DNA of 34,989 nt from Chloroflexota bacterium (GCA_016865935.1 VGOB01000027.1:1-34989); one strand, 5' to 3'. Counted from the first letter of the stretch, positions 1 to 8,629 are shown. Numbers and translations are program-made. The notes: generated by a model from the sequence alone, not told the origin.

Positions 1-67
1 GCAACATGGCTTGGATATATTCTTGGACAGCGGCGATTTGATCTGGAGTTTGGGTTTGTGTAGTCAT
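1..67 (-). CDS. Partial CDS, N-terminus only, unrecognised
   Basis: An ATG on the minus strand at 67 opens a frame that runs off the left edge of the window. The 22 visible residues begin MTTQTQTPDQIAAVQEY and are polar and Gln/Thr-rich. No family can be named from so little. Its position beside a truncated gene (105-323) would fit the start of an inserted element, but nothing in the visible residues proves that. Confidence 0.35.
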   Translation of the reverse strand, partial: MTTQTQTPDQIAAVQEYIQAML

Positions 68-104
68 GACTGGATTATGCCACAGCATCACGGTTTTACG
101 CTAA

Positions 105-323
105 TTACAAATGTGTCCTGACATCAGAGCCGGTGGATACGCCAGCGCGGATGATTTCTTCGCGTCGTTCACGATGGGACCTGACGATGTTCGCCAATAT
201 TTGGGACCGGGTCCGATTCTGACCGACAATCATCCGTATCTGGAATACGCGCCGTTTCAACGCACCGGCGGCTCGGTGCAACTACCACAACGCGATCTGC
301 GCCCGTTTTTGACGCGGCGCTAG
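105..323 (+). pseudogene. C-terminal remnant of spermidine-synthase-like protein
   Basis: This open frame has stop codon 102-104 immediately upstream, so only about 72 residues of a C-terminus remain. The segment DADDFF-type helix (ASADDFFASFTMGPDDV) followed by ILTDNHPYLEYAPF is the pattern seen at the C-terminal end of large membrane-associated spermidine synthase-like proteins (LTDDRPYLEY type). No methyltransferase-like core, polyamine-binding residues or membrane helices are present. The internal ATG at 111 has no convincing ribosome binding site. It ends with a normal stop and is followed by a strong hairpin terminator, as the end of a formerly intact gene would be. The missing front was probably lost by insertion or recombination at about 68-104. 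Confidence is good for 'remnant', moderate for the family. Confidence 0.55.
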
Positions 324-353
324 TCGAAAATCTTCGCGACTGTAGTTCGACCC

Positions 354-388
354 AAACCCGTTTTCTCGCTCTTGGGGAAAACGGGTTT
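354..388 (+). terminator. 12-bp perfect stem, likely terminator
   Basis: AAACCCGTTTTC at 354-365 pairs with GAAAACGGGTTT at 377-388 around an 11-nt loop. It follows the truncated gene ending at 323 and lies before the adaptor gene at 410. The same stem sequence recurs at 9233-9264. Confidence 0.6.
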
Positions 389-409
389 CGCCTGCGAAAA
401 GGAACGTAT

Positions 410-1792
410 ATGAAGAGTCAACGAATCTTTGTTATCATCGGCAGTATGGCGATTGTGTTGCTGGTTGTCTTGGCGCTCGTGTTGCCGCGCGTGCTGACCG
501 ATCAAAGCACCACCTCCACCATCGAGACGACGACCGTGCGGCGCGGCACGTTGACCGCCTCTGTCAGCGCGACCGGCGCGCTCGGTCCGGCGCGGGAAGC
601 GCAGTTAGCGTTCAGCACGACGGGTTCGCTCGTCAAGTTGGATGTCAAAGCGGGCGATAGTGTCCGCGCAGGTCAAATCGTTGCCGCGCTAGACACGCGC
701 GAGTTGGAATTGCAACTCGCGCAAGCCGAAGCGGGGCTCGCCGCCGCGCAAGCCCGACTCGATCAACTGCAGAGTCCCGCCTCCGCCGATGTGACCGCCG
801 CGCAAGCCAGCGTCGCCTCCGCCGAAGCCGCGCTCGCGCAACTCAAAGATCCCAACCCGAACGATGTCCTCATCGCCAAAACGGATGTGGAAAAAGCCGC
901 GGCGGCCGTCGCGCGCGCCCAAGCCGAGTATGATCGCATCGGCGGCGCATCGAATCCGTTCATCGCGATGACGCCGCAATCGCTCGCCTTGCAAAGCGCG
1001 ACCTTGGATTATCAAAAAGCGCAAGCGGTGTTCAACGCGCGGTTCAATCCAACCGAGACGCAACTCAAGCAAGCGCAAGCGGCGGTGGAGCAAGCGCGCG
1101 CGCAACTCGCGCGCCTGACAAACCCCAGTCCGAATGACATTCGGAGCGCGCAGGCGAACGCGGATCAGGCGCGAGCCGCGCGTGATCTCGCCAAGACGCG
1201 GCTCGATTACGCGATCATCAAAGCCCCGTTCGACGGCGTGGTGACGCGCGTGGATGTGGATTGGGGTTCGACGGTGACAGCGGGGCGCGCGGTGGTGTGG
1301 ATCGCGGACATTAGCGAGTATCGGGTCAAGCTCAACATTGACGAAACCGATATCGCCAAGATCAGGGTGGGGCAGGAAGCGACGATCAATTTGAGCGCGT
1401 ATCCCGGCGTGACAATTCCCGCGCGCGTGTCCGATGTCGCATCGAATGCGACGTTGGTGCAAGGCGTGGTCAATTACGTCGTGTCCGTGTCGCTGAATCC
1501 TCAACAACCGGTTCCGCTCAAATTGGGAATGACCGCGGACGCCAACCTGCTGATTGCCAATCGCGAGAATGTGCTGATCGTGTCGAATCGCGCGATTCGC
1601 GCCGCAGGCAACAATCGGTACGTCACCCTCCGGAAAGATGACCAGACCACGCAAGAGATCCCAGTGAAAACCGGGATGGCGAATGATCTGGAAACCGAAA
1701 TCGTCAGTGGCTTGACGGAGGGACAGGTGGTCATCATCTCGTTACTGCAAGCTAACCCGCTCAATAGCGGATTCGGCGCGCCGCGGCGCTAA
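410..1792 (+). CDS. HlyD/MacA-type efflux periplasmic adaptor
   Basis: 460 residues. An N-terminal uncleaved anchor helix (about residues 7-28, IIGSMAIVLLVVLALVLP) is followed by the first half of a biotinyl-lipoyl-like domain (LDVKAGDSVRAGQIVAALD, about 85-105). Then comes a long Ala/Gln-rich coiled-coil hairpin (about 105-270), the second lipoyl half (IIKAPFDGVVTRVDVDWG, about 268-285), a beta-barrel, and a membrane-proximal C-terminal domain. This is the architecture of MacA/RND-type adaptors that couple an ABC permease to export. The start at 410 is preceded by AAGGAACG. The permease at 1813 begins 20 bp after the stop, so the two are cotranscribed. No ATPase follows on this strand; the nearest is the convergent gene at 3173-4006. 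The substrate cannot be inferred. Confidence 0.9.
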   Translation: MKSQRIFVIIGSMAIVLLVVLALVLPRVLTDQSTTSTIETTTVRRGTLTASVSATGALGPAREAQLAFSTTGSLVKLDVKAGDSVRAGQIVAALDTRELELQLAQAEAGLAAAQARLDQLQSPASADVTAAQASVASAEAALAQLKDPNPNDVLIAKTDVEKAAAAVARAQAEYDRIGGASNPFIAMTPQSLALQSATLDYQKAQAVFNARFNPTETQLKQAQAAVEQARAQLARLTNPSPNDIRSAQANADQARAARDLAKTRLDYAIIKAPFDGVVTRVDVDWGSTVTAGRAVVWIADISEYRVKLNIDETDIAKIRVGQEATINLSAYPGVTIPARVSDVASNATLVQGVVNYVVSVSLNPQQPVPLKLGMTADANLLIANRENVLIVSNRAIRAAGNNRYVTLRKDDQTTQEIPVKTGMANDLETEIVSGLTEGQVVIISLLQANPLNSGFGAPRR

Positions 1793-1812
1793 AGTTGACG
1801 TGGAGACGAATT

Positions 1813-3054
1813 ATGAACGTGTTCGAAAGTATGCGCGTTGCTTTGTACAGTCTGAGCGCGAATCGTCTGCGATCCGCGCTCACGATGCTTGGCATCATCA
1901 TTGGCGTCGGCGCGGTGATCGCGTTGCTCTCCATCGGGCAAGGCGCGGGCGCGGCGATCACAGAACAAGTACAGGGCATCGGCTCGAACTTGATCATCGT
2001 CATTCCAGGCGCGGCGCCGCGCCCGGGCTCTTCCGTCACTGTCGCCGGAACGCTCACGCTGGCGGATGCGGAGGCGTTGGAGGATCGCGCGCGGTGTCCT
2101 GCCGTCGCCATCGTCGCGCCGATCTATCAGCGCAACACGCAGGTATCGAACGGGTCCACCAACATCAACACCCAAGTCAGCGGCGTGACTCCGGCTTTTC
2201 AAATCATTCGCAATTGGCAAGTCGCCTCCGGCAATTTTGTTGATGAGCGCGATCGGCAAACCGTCGCGCGCGTCGCCGTGCTGGGCAATGCCACCGCCAA
2301 GACCTTGTTCGGCTCCGAAAACCCAATCGGCAAGTCGATCAAGATCAATCGCATTCCGTTCCGAGTGGTCGGCGTGATGACGGAAAAAGGCGGCACTTCG
2401 ATGTTCGGCGGCAATCAAGACGATGTGGTGTTCGTGCCGCTGTCCACCGCGCAACGCCGTTTGTTCGGCTCCGCCGCGCAGACGGCGCAAGGCGCGTTGC
2501 GCGTCAGTTCAGTGTTGATCTCGGCGACGAACGAAAAGCAAATAGACGCGGCGATGGTACAAATCACCCAGGTCTTGCGCGAGCGGCACAAGATTCGGTA
2601 TCAGCAAGACGATTTCACGGTGCTCAGTCAAAAAGATCTGCTCGGCGCGCTGAACCAAATCACAGACATTCTCACAATCTTTCTCGCGGCGATTGCGGCG
2701 ATTTCGCTGCTCGTCGGCGGCATCGGCATTATGAACATTATGCTCGTCTCGGTCACCGAACGCACGCGCGAGATCGGCATCCGCAAAGCGATTGGGGCGC
2801 GCCGGCGCGACATCATGATCCAGTTTTTGATCGAAGCGATCACGATGAGTGTGGCCGGCGGCAGCGTCGGGATTTTGTTCGGTGCGGCAGTCGGGATGGC
2901 CGTCAACGCGACCGGTGTGATCAAGACGACGCTCGATCCCGTTTCGGTTTTGCTCGCGGTTGGCTTTTCGGTCGCGGTCGGTTTGTTCTTTGGATTGTAT
3001 CCCGCCGCGCGCGCAGCTAGTTTGCACCCGATCGAAGCATTGCGGTATGAATAG
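1813..3054 (+). CDS. MacB-like ABC transporter permease (FtsX family)
   Basis: 413 residues. The start is taken at ATG 1813 because GGAG lies just upstream; an earlier in-frame TTG (1795) has no support. The N-terminal helix follows the usual LRSALTMLGIIIGVGAVIAL pattern. A large extracytoplasmic MacB-PCD domain covers about residues 45-280. Three C-terminal helices form the FtsX domain, with GIMNIMLVSVTERTREIGIR at about 308-328. The protein ends with the canonical PIEALRYE. It forms a unit with the adaptor encoded just upstream and needs an ATPase partner, probably the convergent 3173-4006 product. Typical roles are export of peptides, lipids or toxic compounds; the actual substrate is unknown. 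Confidence 0.92.
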   Translation: MNVFESMRVALYSLSANRLRSALTMLGIIIGVGAVIALLSIGQGAGAAITEQVQGIGSNLIIVIPGAAPRPGSSVTVAGTLTLADAEALEDRARCPAVAIVAPIYQRNTQVSNGSTNINTQVSGVTPAFQIIRNWQVASGNFVDERDRQTVARVAVLGNATAKTLFGSENPIGKSIKINRIPFRVVGVMTEKGGTSMFGGNQDDVVFVPLSTAQRRLFGSAAQTAQGALRVSSVLISATNEKQIDAAMVQITQVLRERHKIRYQQDDFTVLSQKDLLGALNQITDILTIFLAAIAAISLLVGGIGIMNIMLVSVTERTREIGIRKAIGARRRDIMIQFLIEAITMSVAGGSVGILFGAAVGMAVNATGVIKTTLDPVSVLLAVGFSVAVGLFFGLYPAARAASLHPIEALRYE

Positions 3055-3109
3055 CGCGCGGTTTTGGGTTCGCGCCAGACCCGTGCGGTCAAGACTACCC
3101 AGGTCTACC

Positions 3110-3143
3110 AAAATGCGCTCGGCAACCAGCCGAGCGCATTTTT
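3110..3143. terminator. Bidirectional intrinsic terminator between convergent genes
   Basis: AAAATGCGCTCGG (3110-3122) pairs perfectly with CCGAGCGCATTTT (3130-3142) around a 7-nt loop, with T runs readable in both directions. It separates the plus-strand permease (ends 3054) from the minus-strand ATPase (ends 3173). Confidence 0.9.
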
Positions 3144-3172
3144 ACGTCAGCAGAAACCTGAGATTCCGCAAC

Positions 3173-4006
3173 TCAAACTTTCTCCAACACCTCTTTCACC
3201 TGCTCCGCGACCCTGTCCATTCCGATTCCGCTCAACTCCGGCGGGATGTTCCCATCCAAAATCGCGTGACCGAGCGCGCTCTCCTTGAACTCGCGCAAGT
3301 CGGAAAGAAAGACGCTGTCCATTCGCTCGTCGCGCTTGATCTTGCCGTCGCGCACCGTGACGACGCGATCCGCCGCGCGCGCGACGGCGGGGTTGTGCGT
3401 CACGACGATGAACGTCGTTCCCTGTTCGCGATTCAGCGCGCGCAGCAAATCCATAATCTCGTCCGTACTTTTGCTATCCAGATTGCCGGTCGGTTCGTCC
3501 GCGAGAACGATCGCGGGGTGATTCGCCAGCGCGCGCGCGATCGCGACGCGCTGGCGCTGTCCGCCCGAAAGTTGCGACGGCATAAAGTTGACGCGATCGC
3601 TCAAGCCGACCAGGTTCAGCAATTCCTCCGCGCGCTTGCGCCGCGCGCGGTCGCTCATATTTTCTTCTTGCAACGGCACCTCGACGTTTTCGACCGCAGT
3701 GAGCGTCGGAATCAGGTTGTGCAGTTGAAACACAAAGCCAACGGTCTTGGAGCGAAAGCGATCCAGGTCTTTGACCTTTGCCAATTCCTGCCCATTGACC
3801 TTGCACACGCCGCCGGTCGGACGATCGAGCGCGCCGAGAATATTCAAGAGCGTACTCTTGCCGCTGCCCGATGGTCCCATCACTGCGACGAACTCGCCCG
3901 CGCGAATCGTCAGACTCACGCCGTCGAGCGCGCGCACGCCGCCGTCATCGCCATAAATTTTCGTCAGGTTGATCGTCTCGACGACGATTTGTTTTTCGTC
4001 GGTCAT
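3173..4006 (-). CDS. ABC transporter ATP-binding protein (MacB/LolD type)
   Basis: 277 residues. Walker A GPSGSGKST is at about residues 45-53, a Q-loop lies in GFVFQLHNL, the signature LSGGQRQRVAIARAL is at about 145-160, Walker B with the switch Glu is IVLADEPTGNLD, and the H-loop is VVTHN. These mark the 3.A.1.122-like group that energises MacB/FtsX permeases. An extra C-terminal tail of about 45 residues follows the ATPase core. The start has GGAG 6 nt upstream. It is last in the minus-strand operon (regulator, double permease, adaptor, CorA, ATPase) and is the only ATPase in the window. It may therefore serve both the minus-strand double permease and the facing plus-strand permease; this is inference. 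Confidence 0.93.
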   Translation of the reverse strand: MTDEKQIVVETINLTKIYGDDGGVRALDGVSLTIRAGEFVAVMGPSGSGKSTLLNILGALDRPTGGVCKVNGQELAKVKDLDRFRSKTVGFVFQLHNLIPTLTAVENVEVPLQEENMSDRARRKRAEELLNLVGLSDRVNFMPSQLSGGQRQRVAIARALANHPAIVLADEPTGNLDSKSTDEIMDLLRALNREQGTTFIVVTHNPAVARAADRVVTVRDGKIKRDERMDSVFLSDLREFKESALGHAILDGNIPPELSGIGMDRVAEQVKEVLEKV

Positions 4007-4018
4007 TCAAACTCCGGG

Positions 4019-4086
4019 TCAAATGTGCCAAAGATGCCAAACGCGCCAAATGTGCCAAAGATTCTTTTGGCTCGTTTGGCAATTTT
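4019..4086. repeat. 9-bp-phased GCCAAA tract with fold-back
   Basis: Units such as AAATGTGCC, AAAGATGCC and AAACGCGCC follow each other at a 9-bp period between the ATPase start and the corA stop. The right part (TTTTGGCTCGTTTGGCAA) is complementary to the left, so the spacer can form an imperfect hairpin. Confidence 0.6.
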
Positions 4087-4089
4087 GTC

Positions 4090-5022
4090 CTACAGCCAAT
4101 GCTTGCGCCACAGGAAAAAGAGCGCGATTCCAGATGCCACCAGAGAAGTGACTACGGTGAACACGAATGCCATCGGATCATCTTGCAAGGGCAAGCCCAC
4201 GTTCATGCCGTAGAAACTCGCGATCATCGTCGGCAAACTCAGCACGATCGTCAACGACGCCAACACCTTCATCACGACATTCAGGTTGTTCGAGATGATC
4301 GAAGCGAACGCGTCCATCATTTGACTGAGAATGTTGCTGGCGATACTCGTCATTTCGATCGCTTGTTGCACTTCGGTCAGCACATCGTCTAACAATTCTT
4401 GGTCGTCAGGATACTGCTGGAACAACTGACTGCGCTGGAGATGATGCAACAACACTTCGTTCGACTTGAGCGCGGTCGTAAAGTACGTCAAACTCTTTTG
4501 GCACTTGAGCAATTCCAATAATTCGCGATTTTGCAAAGAATGTTGCAACCGATCTTCGAGTGTATCTACCGCTTTGTTGATTTCGCGCAAATCGTACAAA
4601 AACCGATTCGCCGTCATCAGCAAAATTTGCAAGATGAACCGATTGCGCTTGCCGGTTGACAAACCGCGCACGCGTCCCAGCACAATCGCCTGAATGACGT
4701 TCGTCTCGACGCGGCAAATCGTCGCGATGTAGCGGTCAGTCAGGATGATGCCGAGTGGGACCGTGATGTACGGAATATCCGCGCCTTCGCCCTGGAAGCT
4801 TGGCACGCGCAGCATAATCAGTGTCGCGCCGTCTTCTTTCTCCACGCGCGGCATTTCATTTTGATCGAGCGGGTACGTGATAAAATCTTGTGGGACATTC
4901 AGCGTCTCCTGCAATTGCGTAATTTCCTCCGCCGACGGATCCACCACGTTGATCCACGAATTCTGAATGGGTTCGATGAGCGTGCCAAGCGCGACGCCGT
5001 TGGTTTTGTAGATGGTGATCAT
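4090..5022 (-). CDS. corA: CorA-family divalent cation transporter
   Basis: 310 residues. The cytoplasmic N-terminal alpha/beta domain (about 1-150) is followed by a long helical stalk. Two C-terminal membrane helices flank the diagnostic GMN loop (FYGMNVGLP, at about residue 270), and the end is the basic WRKHWL. CorA pentamers conduct Mg2+ (also Co2+/Ni2+) across the cytoplasmic membrane. The start is well supported by GGAGGTGAT, 6-8 nt upstream of the ATG. The gene sits inside the ABC efflux operon, between the adaptor (5124-6239) and the ATPase (3173-4006), an unusual place. The loop after GMN lacks the acidic 'MPE' version and reads VGLPLQDDP, as in many CorA paralogues. Confidence 0.92.
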   Translation of the reverse strand: MITIYKTNGVALGTLIEPIQNSWINVVDPSAEEITQLQETLNVPQDFITYPLDQNEMPRVEKEDGATLIMLRVPSFQGEGADIPYITVPLGIILTDRYIATICRVETNVIQAIVLGRVRGLSTGKRNRFILQILLMTANRFLYDLREINKAVDTLEDRLQHSLQNRELLELLKCQKSLTYFTTALKSNEVLLHHLQRSQLFQQYPDDQELLDDVLTEVQQAIEMTSIASNILSQMMDAFASIISNNLNVVMKVLASLTIVLSLPTMIASFYGMNVGLPLQDDPMAFVFTVVTSLVASGIALFFLWRKHWL

Positions 5023-5076
5023 TGCATCACCTCCGATCTTTAGATTTTGTAATTCACCTCTTTCGGATGAACAACT

Positions 5077-5123
5077 TGACTGACAACTGATTCACTGATC
5101 TACTGCTTGACTGTTCCACTGCC
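5077..5123. repeat. ACTG-phased tract, 7-8 bp period
   Basis: ACTG recurs every 7-8 bp (ACTGATTC, ACTGATCT, ACTGCTTG, ACTGTTCC and similar units) in the spacer between the adaptor stop and the corA start. It runs up to the adaptor stop codon at 5124. Confidence 0.6.
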
Positions 5124-6239
5124 TCACTGCTTCGTGTTGATCTCGATGTGTCCAGTCATCCCCCAGCGCAACGCCGGATCGAGCGATTCGAACTCGACGT
5201 AGATCGTATAATTCGTGCCGCCTTGCTTCGCTGACGCCATCGGCGCGATGTACGTCACCTTGCCCTTGAACGATTTGCCCGGCAGCGCGTCGAACGTCAC
5301 GCTGACGATCTGACCCAGTTTGATCCGCGCGATGTTCGTCTCGCCCAGATCGTCCGTTTCCAAACGCAAGTGGCTCAGATCGCCGAGCGTAATCACCGGC
5401 GCACCCGGCATCACCGTCTCGCCATCCTTGACATTGACCGCCGCGACTGTGCCACTGAACGGCGCGGTGATCGTCAACAACGCGAGCGCGCTCGTCGCCT
5501 GATCGAGTTTCGCTTGCATCGCCGCGATTTCTTCCGGGCGCGCCGTCGCTTTCACGCGATCCAGATTCGCCTGCGCAATCGCGATATTTGCGTCCGCAAT
5601 CCGAATATCCTCCGGCGTCGCGCCTTTCAGTACCTGGCGATAGCGCGCCTCCGCCACGCGATAATCTTGCGTCGCCAAATGCAACGCCTGACTTTGCGGA
5701 TACATTCCGCGTTGTGGATCATCTTTGATACGATCGTACTGCGCTTGCGCGTCGCGCAACATCGCGGCGGCGCGTTCCAGCGTCGCTTGCGCCATCGCGA
5801 GATCTTCCGGCGTCGCGCTCGCGCGCACTTTGGCAAGCTGCGCCTTTGCCGCGTCCAGGTTCGCTTGCGCGAACGCGATCTCCTCCTTCGTCGCGCCGGC
5901 TTTTAATTGCGCGAGCGATGCGCGCGCCGCGCTAACCGCCGCCTCTTCTTCCGCCGCGTGCAACTTGATCAAGACATCGCCCGGTTTGACGACATCACCC
6001 GGCTTGACCAAGACCTGGCTCACACGCGCTGGCGCGAGACCCTGAAACGCGACGTTCGCGCGCTTGACCGGCACGAGCGTGCCGGACGCGTTCACGATGT
6101 TTTCCAATTCCAACAACGCAAGATTCGGCGTCGGCGTCGGCTTGGGCGCAAGCATCGCGCTCCCGCCGCCGAGCGTCAAGTACGCAATCCCCAGCCCGAC
6201 GACGATCACGATTCCAATAATGATGTTTCGCAGGTTCAC
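5124..6239 (-). CDS. HlyD-family efflux adaptor subunit
   Basis: 371 residues. An N-terminal anchor helix (about 5-25) precedes a short Pro/Thr stretch, the first lipoyl half (VSQVLVKPGDVVKPGDVLIKL, about 75-95 when read with its neighbours), and an Ala-rich coiled coil. The coiled coil contains three related segments built on GAT(K/P)EEI and A(T/R)PE(D/E). The second lipoyl half is ITAPFSGTVAAVNVKDGE (about 257-275), then a beta-barrel. The start is GTG with GGAGG 6 nt upstream. It lies 83 bp downstream of the double permease and upstream of corA, so it is the adaptor of that permease. Compared with the plus-strand adaptor it is shorter and has a different coiled coil, so the two systems are not a recent duplication. 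Confidence 0.9.
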   Translation of the reverse strand: MNLRNIIIGIVIVVGLGIAYLTLGGGSAMLAPKPTPTPNLALLELENIVNASGTLVPVKRANVAFQGLAPARVSQVLVKPGDVVKPGDVLIKLHAAEEEAAVSAARASLAQLKAGATKEEIAFAQANLDAAKAQLAKVRASATPEDLAMAQATLERAAAMLRDAQAQYDRIKDDPQRGMYPQSQALHLATQDYRVAEARYRQVLKGATPEDIRIADANIAIAQANLDRVKATARPEEIAAMQAKLDQATSALALLTITAPFSGTVAAVNVKDGETVMPGAPVITLGDLSHLRLETDDLGETNIARIKLGQIVSVTFDALPGKSFKGKVTYIAPMASAKQGGTNYTIYVEFESLDPALRWGMTGHIEINTKQ

Positions 6240-6255
6240 TGTTATCCTCCACGAG

Positions 6256-6322
6256 TAAAGGATGAAGGCGGAAGGATGAAAGATGAAAAACCTCTTCTGC
6301 CTTCATCCTTCATCCTTCTGAC
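6256..6322. repeat. Heptad-phased GGATGAA palindromic tract
   Basis: GGATGAA-like units on the left (6258-6290) are mirrored by TTCATCC units on the right (6300-6317), giving a long imperfect stem. The period is 7 bp. The tract fills the space between the permease stop and the adaptor GTG. Confidence 0.7.
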
Positions 6323-8614
6323 TTATTCGTACCTTAACGCTTCGATCGGCGAAAGATTCGCCGCGCGCCACGCGGGATACGACGCGCCGACGCTCCCCAA
6401 AATCATCGCGACCACAATGGCTTGAATCAACAACGGCAGCGTGTACGATGGTTTCAGGAACGAACCCATAGACGGCTCTTGCATCAATAGCGCGCCCAAG
6501 CCCATTCCAAAAACAATTCCAACGATGCCGCTGACAAAACTTAATGCCAACGCTTCCCGCACGATCATTCCGACGACGCGCCGCCGCCGCCAGCCGAGCG
6601 CGCGCAACGTCCCGATTTCACGCGTGCGTTCGTAGACGCTCATCAGCATCGCGTTCATAATGCCGACACCACCAATCAGAACCGATAGGAACGACAGCGC
6701 GTTCGCCATCGCGCGGAACGATTGCATATCGTTCGTCTTGTCGGCAAACTCGGATGAACGCGAGACACTCACCTGGGGCCAACGCGCTTCGACGGCTTGC
6801 TTGACAGCGTCGGCTTGACTCGGGTCTTTGAGTTTGACGAAATAAAAACTCACCTGATTTGGCTTTTTGAAAATGCGTTGCGCTTCGGACAAGACCATGA
6901 TCCCCCCCGCATCTTCGTAACTCGTCCCTGTTTCGTAGATGCCGACGATGCGGTACGATCCGCCGGAGACCGATAGTGGATCGCCGACTTTTTTCTTGAG
7001 ATTCTTGGCGGCGATTTTGCCGATGATAATTTCGCGCGGCGAACGCAAGCGTTCACCTTCAGTGATCGCGTAATGGCGAATCGCGTAACTGGTCGGCTCC
7101 AAGCCCATCGCGAAAAAGTACGGCGTGCCCGGTACCGACGCGACGCCGAACAACATTCCCGACACTTCCGCGACTCCCGGCAGCGTCGCCGTCCATTTAC
7201 CGACCTTGTCCTCGATCGCCGCCAGCCCCATATCGGCGGCTTTTGCTTCCGAGATCGTCAACTCACCGCTCGCGCTCCCCATCGCACCCAGTTGATCCAC
7301 GAATCCTTCCGCGATACCGCCAAGCAACACGACCAAGCCCACGCCGACGCCGATCGCGAGCGTCGTCAACAATGTGCGCGTGCGTTGTCGAAAAACATTT
7401 CGCAACGCCAGACCGCCGAAATTGGAGATTAGAGATTGGAAATTGGAAATTGGAAGTTGGAAGTTAGACGTTGGATGTTGACTTTTAACTTTGAACTTTG
7501 AACTTTGAACTTGCGATCCCGCGCCTTCGTACCGCATCGCTTCCACCGGTTGCAAGCGCGCGGCGCGCCACGCCGGATAAATGCCGCCTGCCGCACCCAG
7601 GAACAGCGCAATCAGCATCCCTTGCGCGAAGAGCGCAGGTGTCAACGTATTGTCGAACATTCCAACGAGCGCGGGAATTTGATTGAGCGCGTACACCAAC
7701 CACGCGCCGATTGCCGATCCGACGATACCGCCGACGAGGCACAACAAGAACGCCTCGCCCACGATCATCGCGATCACGCGCCCGCGTCGCCAGCCGAGCG
7801 CGCGCAGGACGCCGATTTCGCGCGTCCGCTCGAACACGCTCATCAGCATCGTGTTCATCATGCCCAAGCCGCCGCCGATCACCGCGAGAATGCCGATGAA
7901 CCAACCCATCGCGCGCAGCATCGCCGTTGCCGACTGTTCGTCCATAAAATTTGCGGAACGCGACGCGGCAAGCTTGGGAAAGCGTCGCTCGATTTCTTTG
8001 ATCGCGCCTTCGGTCATCTCAGGACGCGTGCTCTTGAGTTGATAGTACGTCACCTGGCGCGGTTTTTTGAAAACCGCTTGCGCGTCCTTGAGCGAAATCA
8101 CCGCGCCCATATCTTCGACGCCCTGCCCTGTTTCGTAAATGCCGACGATGCGGAACGAGACGTCTTGAATCTTGAAATTGTCGCCGATTTTTTTCTTGAA
8201 ATTCTTCGCCGCCGTCTTGCCGAGGATCGTCTGTCGCTCGCGCAGAACCGGCTGACCTTCGACGACTTTGTAATGTTCCATCCCAAACGTGTTCGGCTCC
8301 AGACCGAAGATGACAAAGTACGGCACTTCGGGCGTCGTGATCATGCTAATCACGACACCGGAAACTTGTTTGACGCCGGGAATGACGGCGAGTTGGGGCG
8401 CGACCGTATCGTCCACCGCCGACAAGATAATGTCCACCGCGTCGCTCTGTGTGACGATCACATCCGCGCCGGACGACGTGAGGATCGTCGTGTACGAATT
8501 GATGTACCCTTCCGCCATCGCTCCCAGCGCGACGACCGCCGCCACGCCGATGCCAATGCCGAGCACGGTCAAAAGCGTGCGCGTTTTACGGCGCAACAAA
8601 TTCTTCAAGACCAT
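6323..8614 (-). CDS. Fused double FtsX/MacB-like ABC permease
   Basis: 763 residues, twice the usual length. Copy 1 (about 1-362) starts NLLRRKTRTLLTVLGIGIGV, has an extracytoplasmic domain, three C-terminal helices and the canonical end QPVEAMRYE. After a linker (about 363-398) copy 2 starts LRNVFRQRTRTLLTTLAIGV and repeats the whole architecture, ending SPIEALRYE. Both copies keep the ERTREIG(V/T)LRALGWRR cytoplasmic loop. Such proteins form the membrane part of MacB/LolCE-type exporters. Here one polypeptide could supply both halves of the dimer. The linker DNA (7427-7515) is a heptad-phased repeat like the spacers of this region, which suggests fusion of two adjacent genes through their spacer. 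The regulator gene ends 15 bp upstream; the adaptor and ATPase lie downstream. Confidence 0.9.
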   Translation of the reverse strand: MVLKNLLRRKTRTLLTVLGIGIGVAAVVALGAMAEGYINSYTTILTSSGADVIVTQSDAVDIILSAVDDTVAPQLAVIPGVKQVSGVVISMITTPEVPYFVIFGLEPNTFGMEHYKVVEGQPVLRERQTILGKTAAKNFKKKIGDNFKIQDVSFRIVGIYETGQGVEDMGAVISLKDAQAVFKKPRQVTYYQLKSTRPEMTEGAIKEIERRFPKLAASRSANFMDEQSATAMLRAMGWFIGILAVIGGGLGMMNTMLMSVFERTREIGVLRALGWRRGRVIAMIVGEAFLLCLVGGIVGSAIGAWLVYALNQIPALVGMFDNTLTPALFAQGMLIALFLGAAGGIYPAWRAARLQPVEAMRYEGAGSQVQSSKFKVKSQHPTSNFQLPISNFQSLISNFGGLALRNVFRQRTRTLLTTLAIGVGVGLVVLLGGIAEGFVDQLGAMGSASGELTISEAKAADMGLAAIEDKVGKWTATLPGVAEVSGMLFGVASVPGTPYFFAMGLEPTSYAIRHYAITEGERLRSPREIIIGKIAAKNLKKKVGDPLSVSGGSYRIVGIYETGTSYEDAGGIMVLSEAQRIFKKPNQVSFYFVKLKDPSQADAVKQAVEARWPQVSVSRSSEFADKTNDMQSFRAMANALSFLSVLIGGVGIMNAMLMSVYERTREIGTLRALGWRRRRVVGMIVREALALSFVSGIVGIVFGMGLGALLMQEPSMGSFLKPSYTLPLLIQAIVVAMILGSVGASYPAWRAANLSPIEALRYE
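7427..7515 (-). repeat. Heptad-phased tract translated as permease linker
   Basis: On the minus strand about 13 units of 7 bp grade from AAGTTCA through CATCCAA and CTTCCAA to TTTCCAA and TCTCTAA. The tract is in frame within the 763-residue permease and encodes a Ser/Asn/Phe-rich linker (residues about 367-396) with a 7-residue periodicity. Confidence 0.8.
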
Positions 8615-8629
8615 TCAATGGATCACTCT

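Noticed and set aside
2960-4213. Plus-strand 417-codon open frame
   Set aside because: It is antisense to the ABC ATPase, which has complete Walker and signature motifs; the translated plus-strand protein is Arg/His-rich and low in sense.
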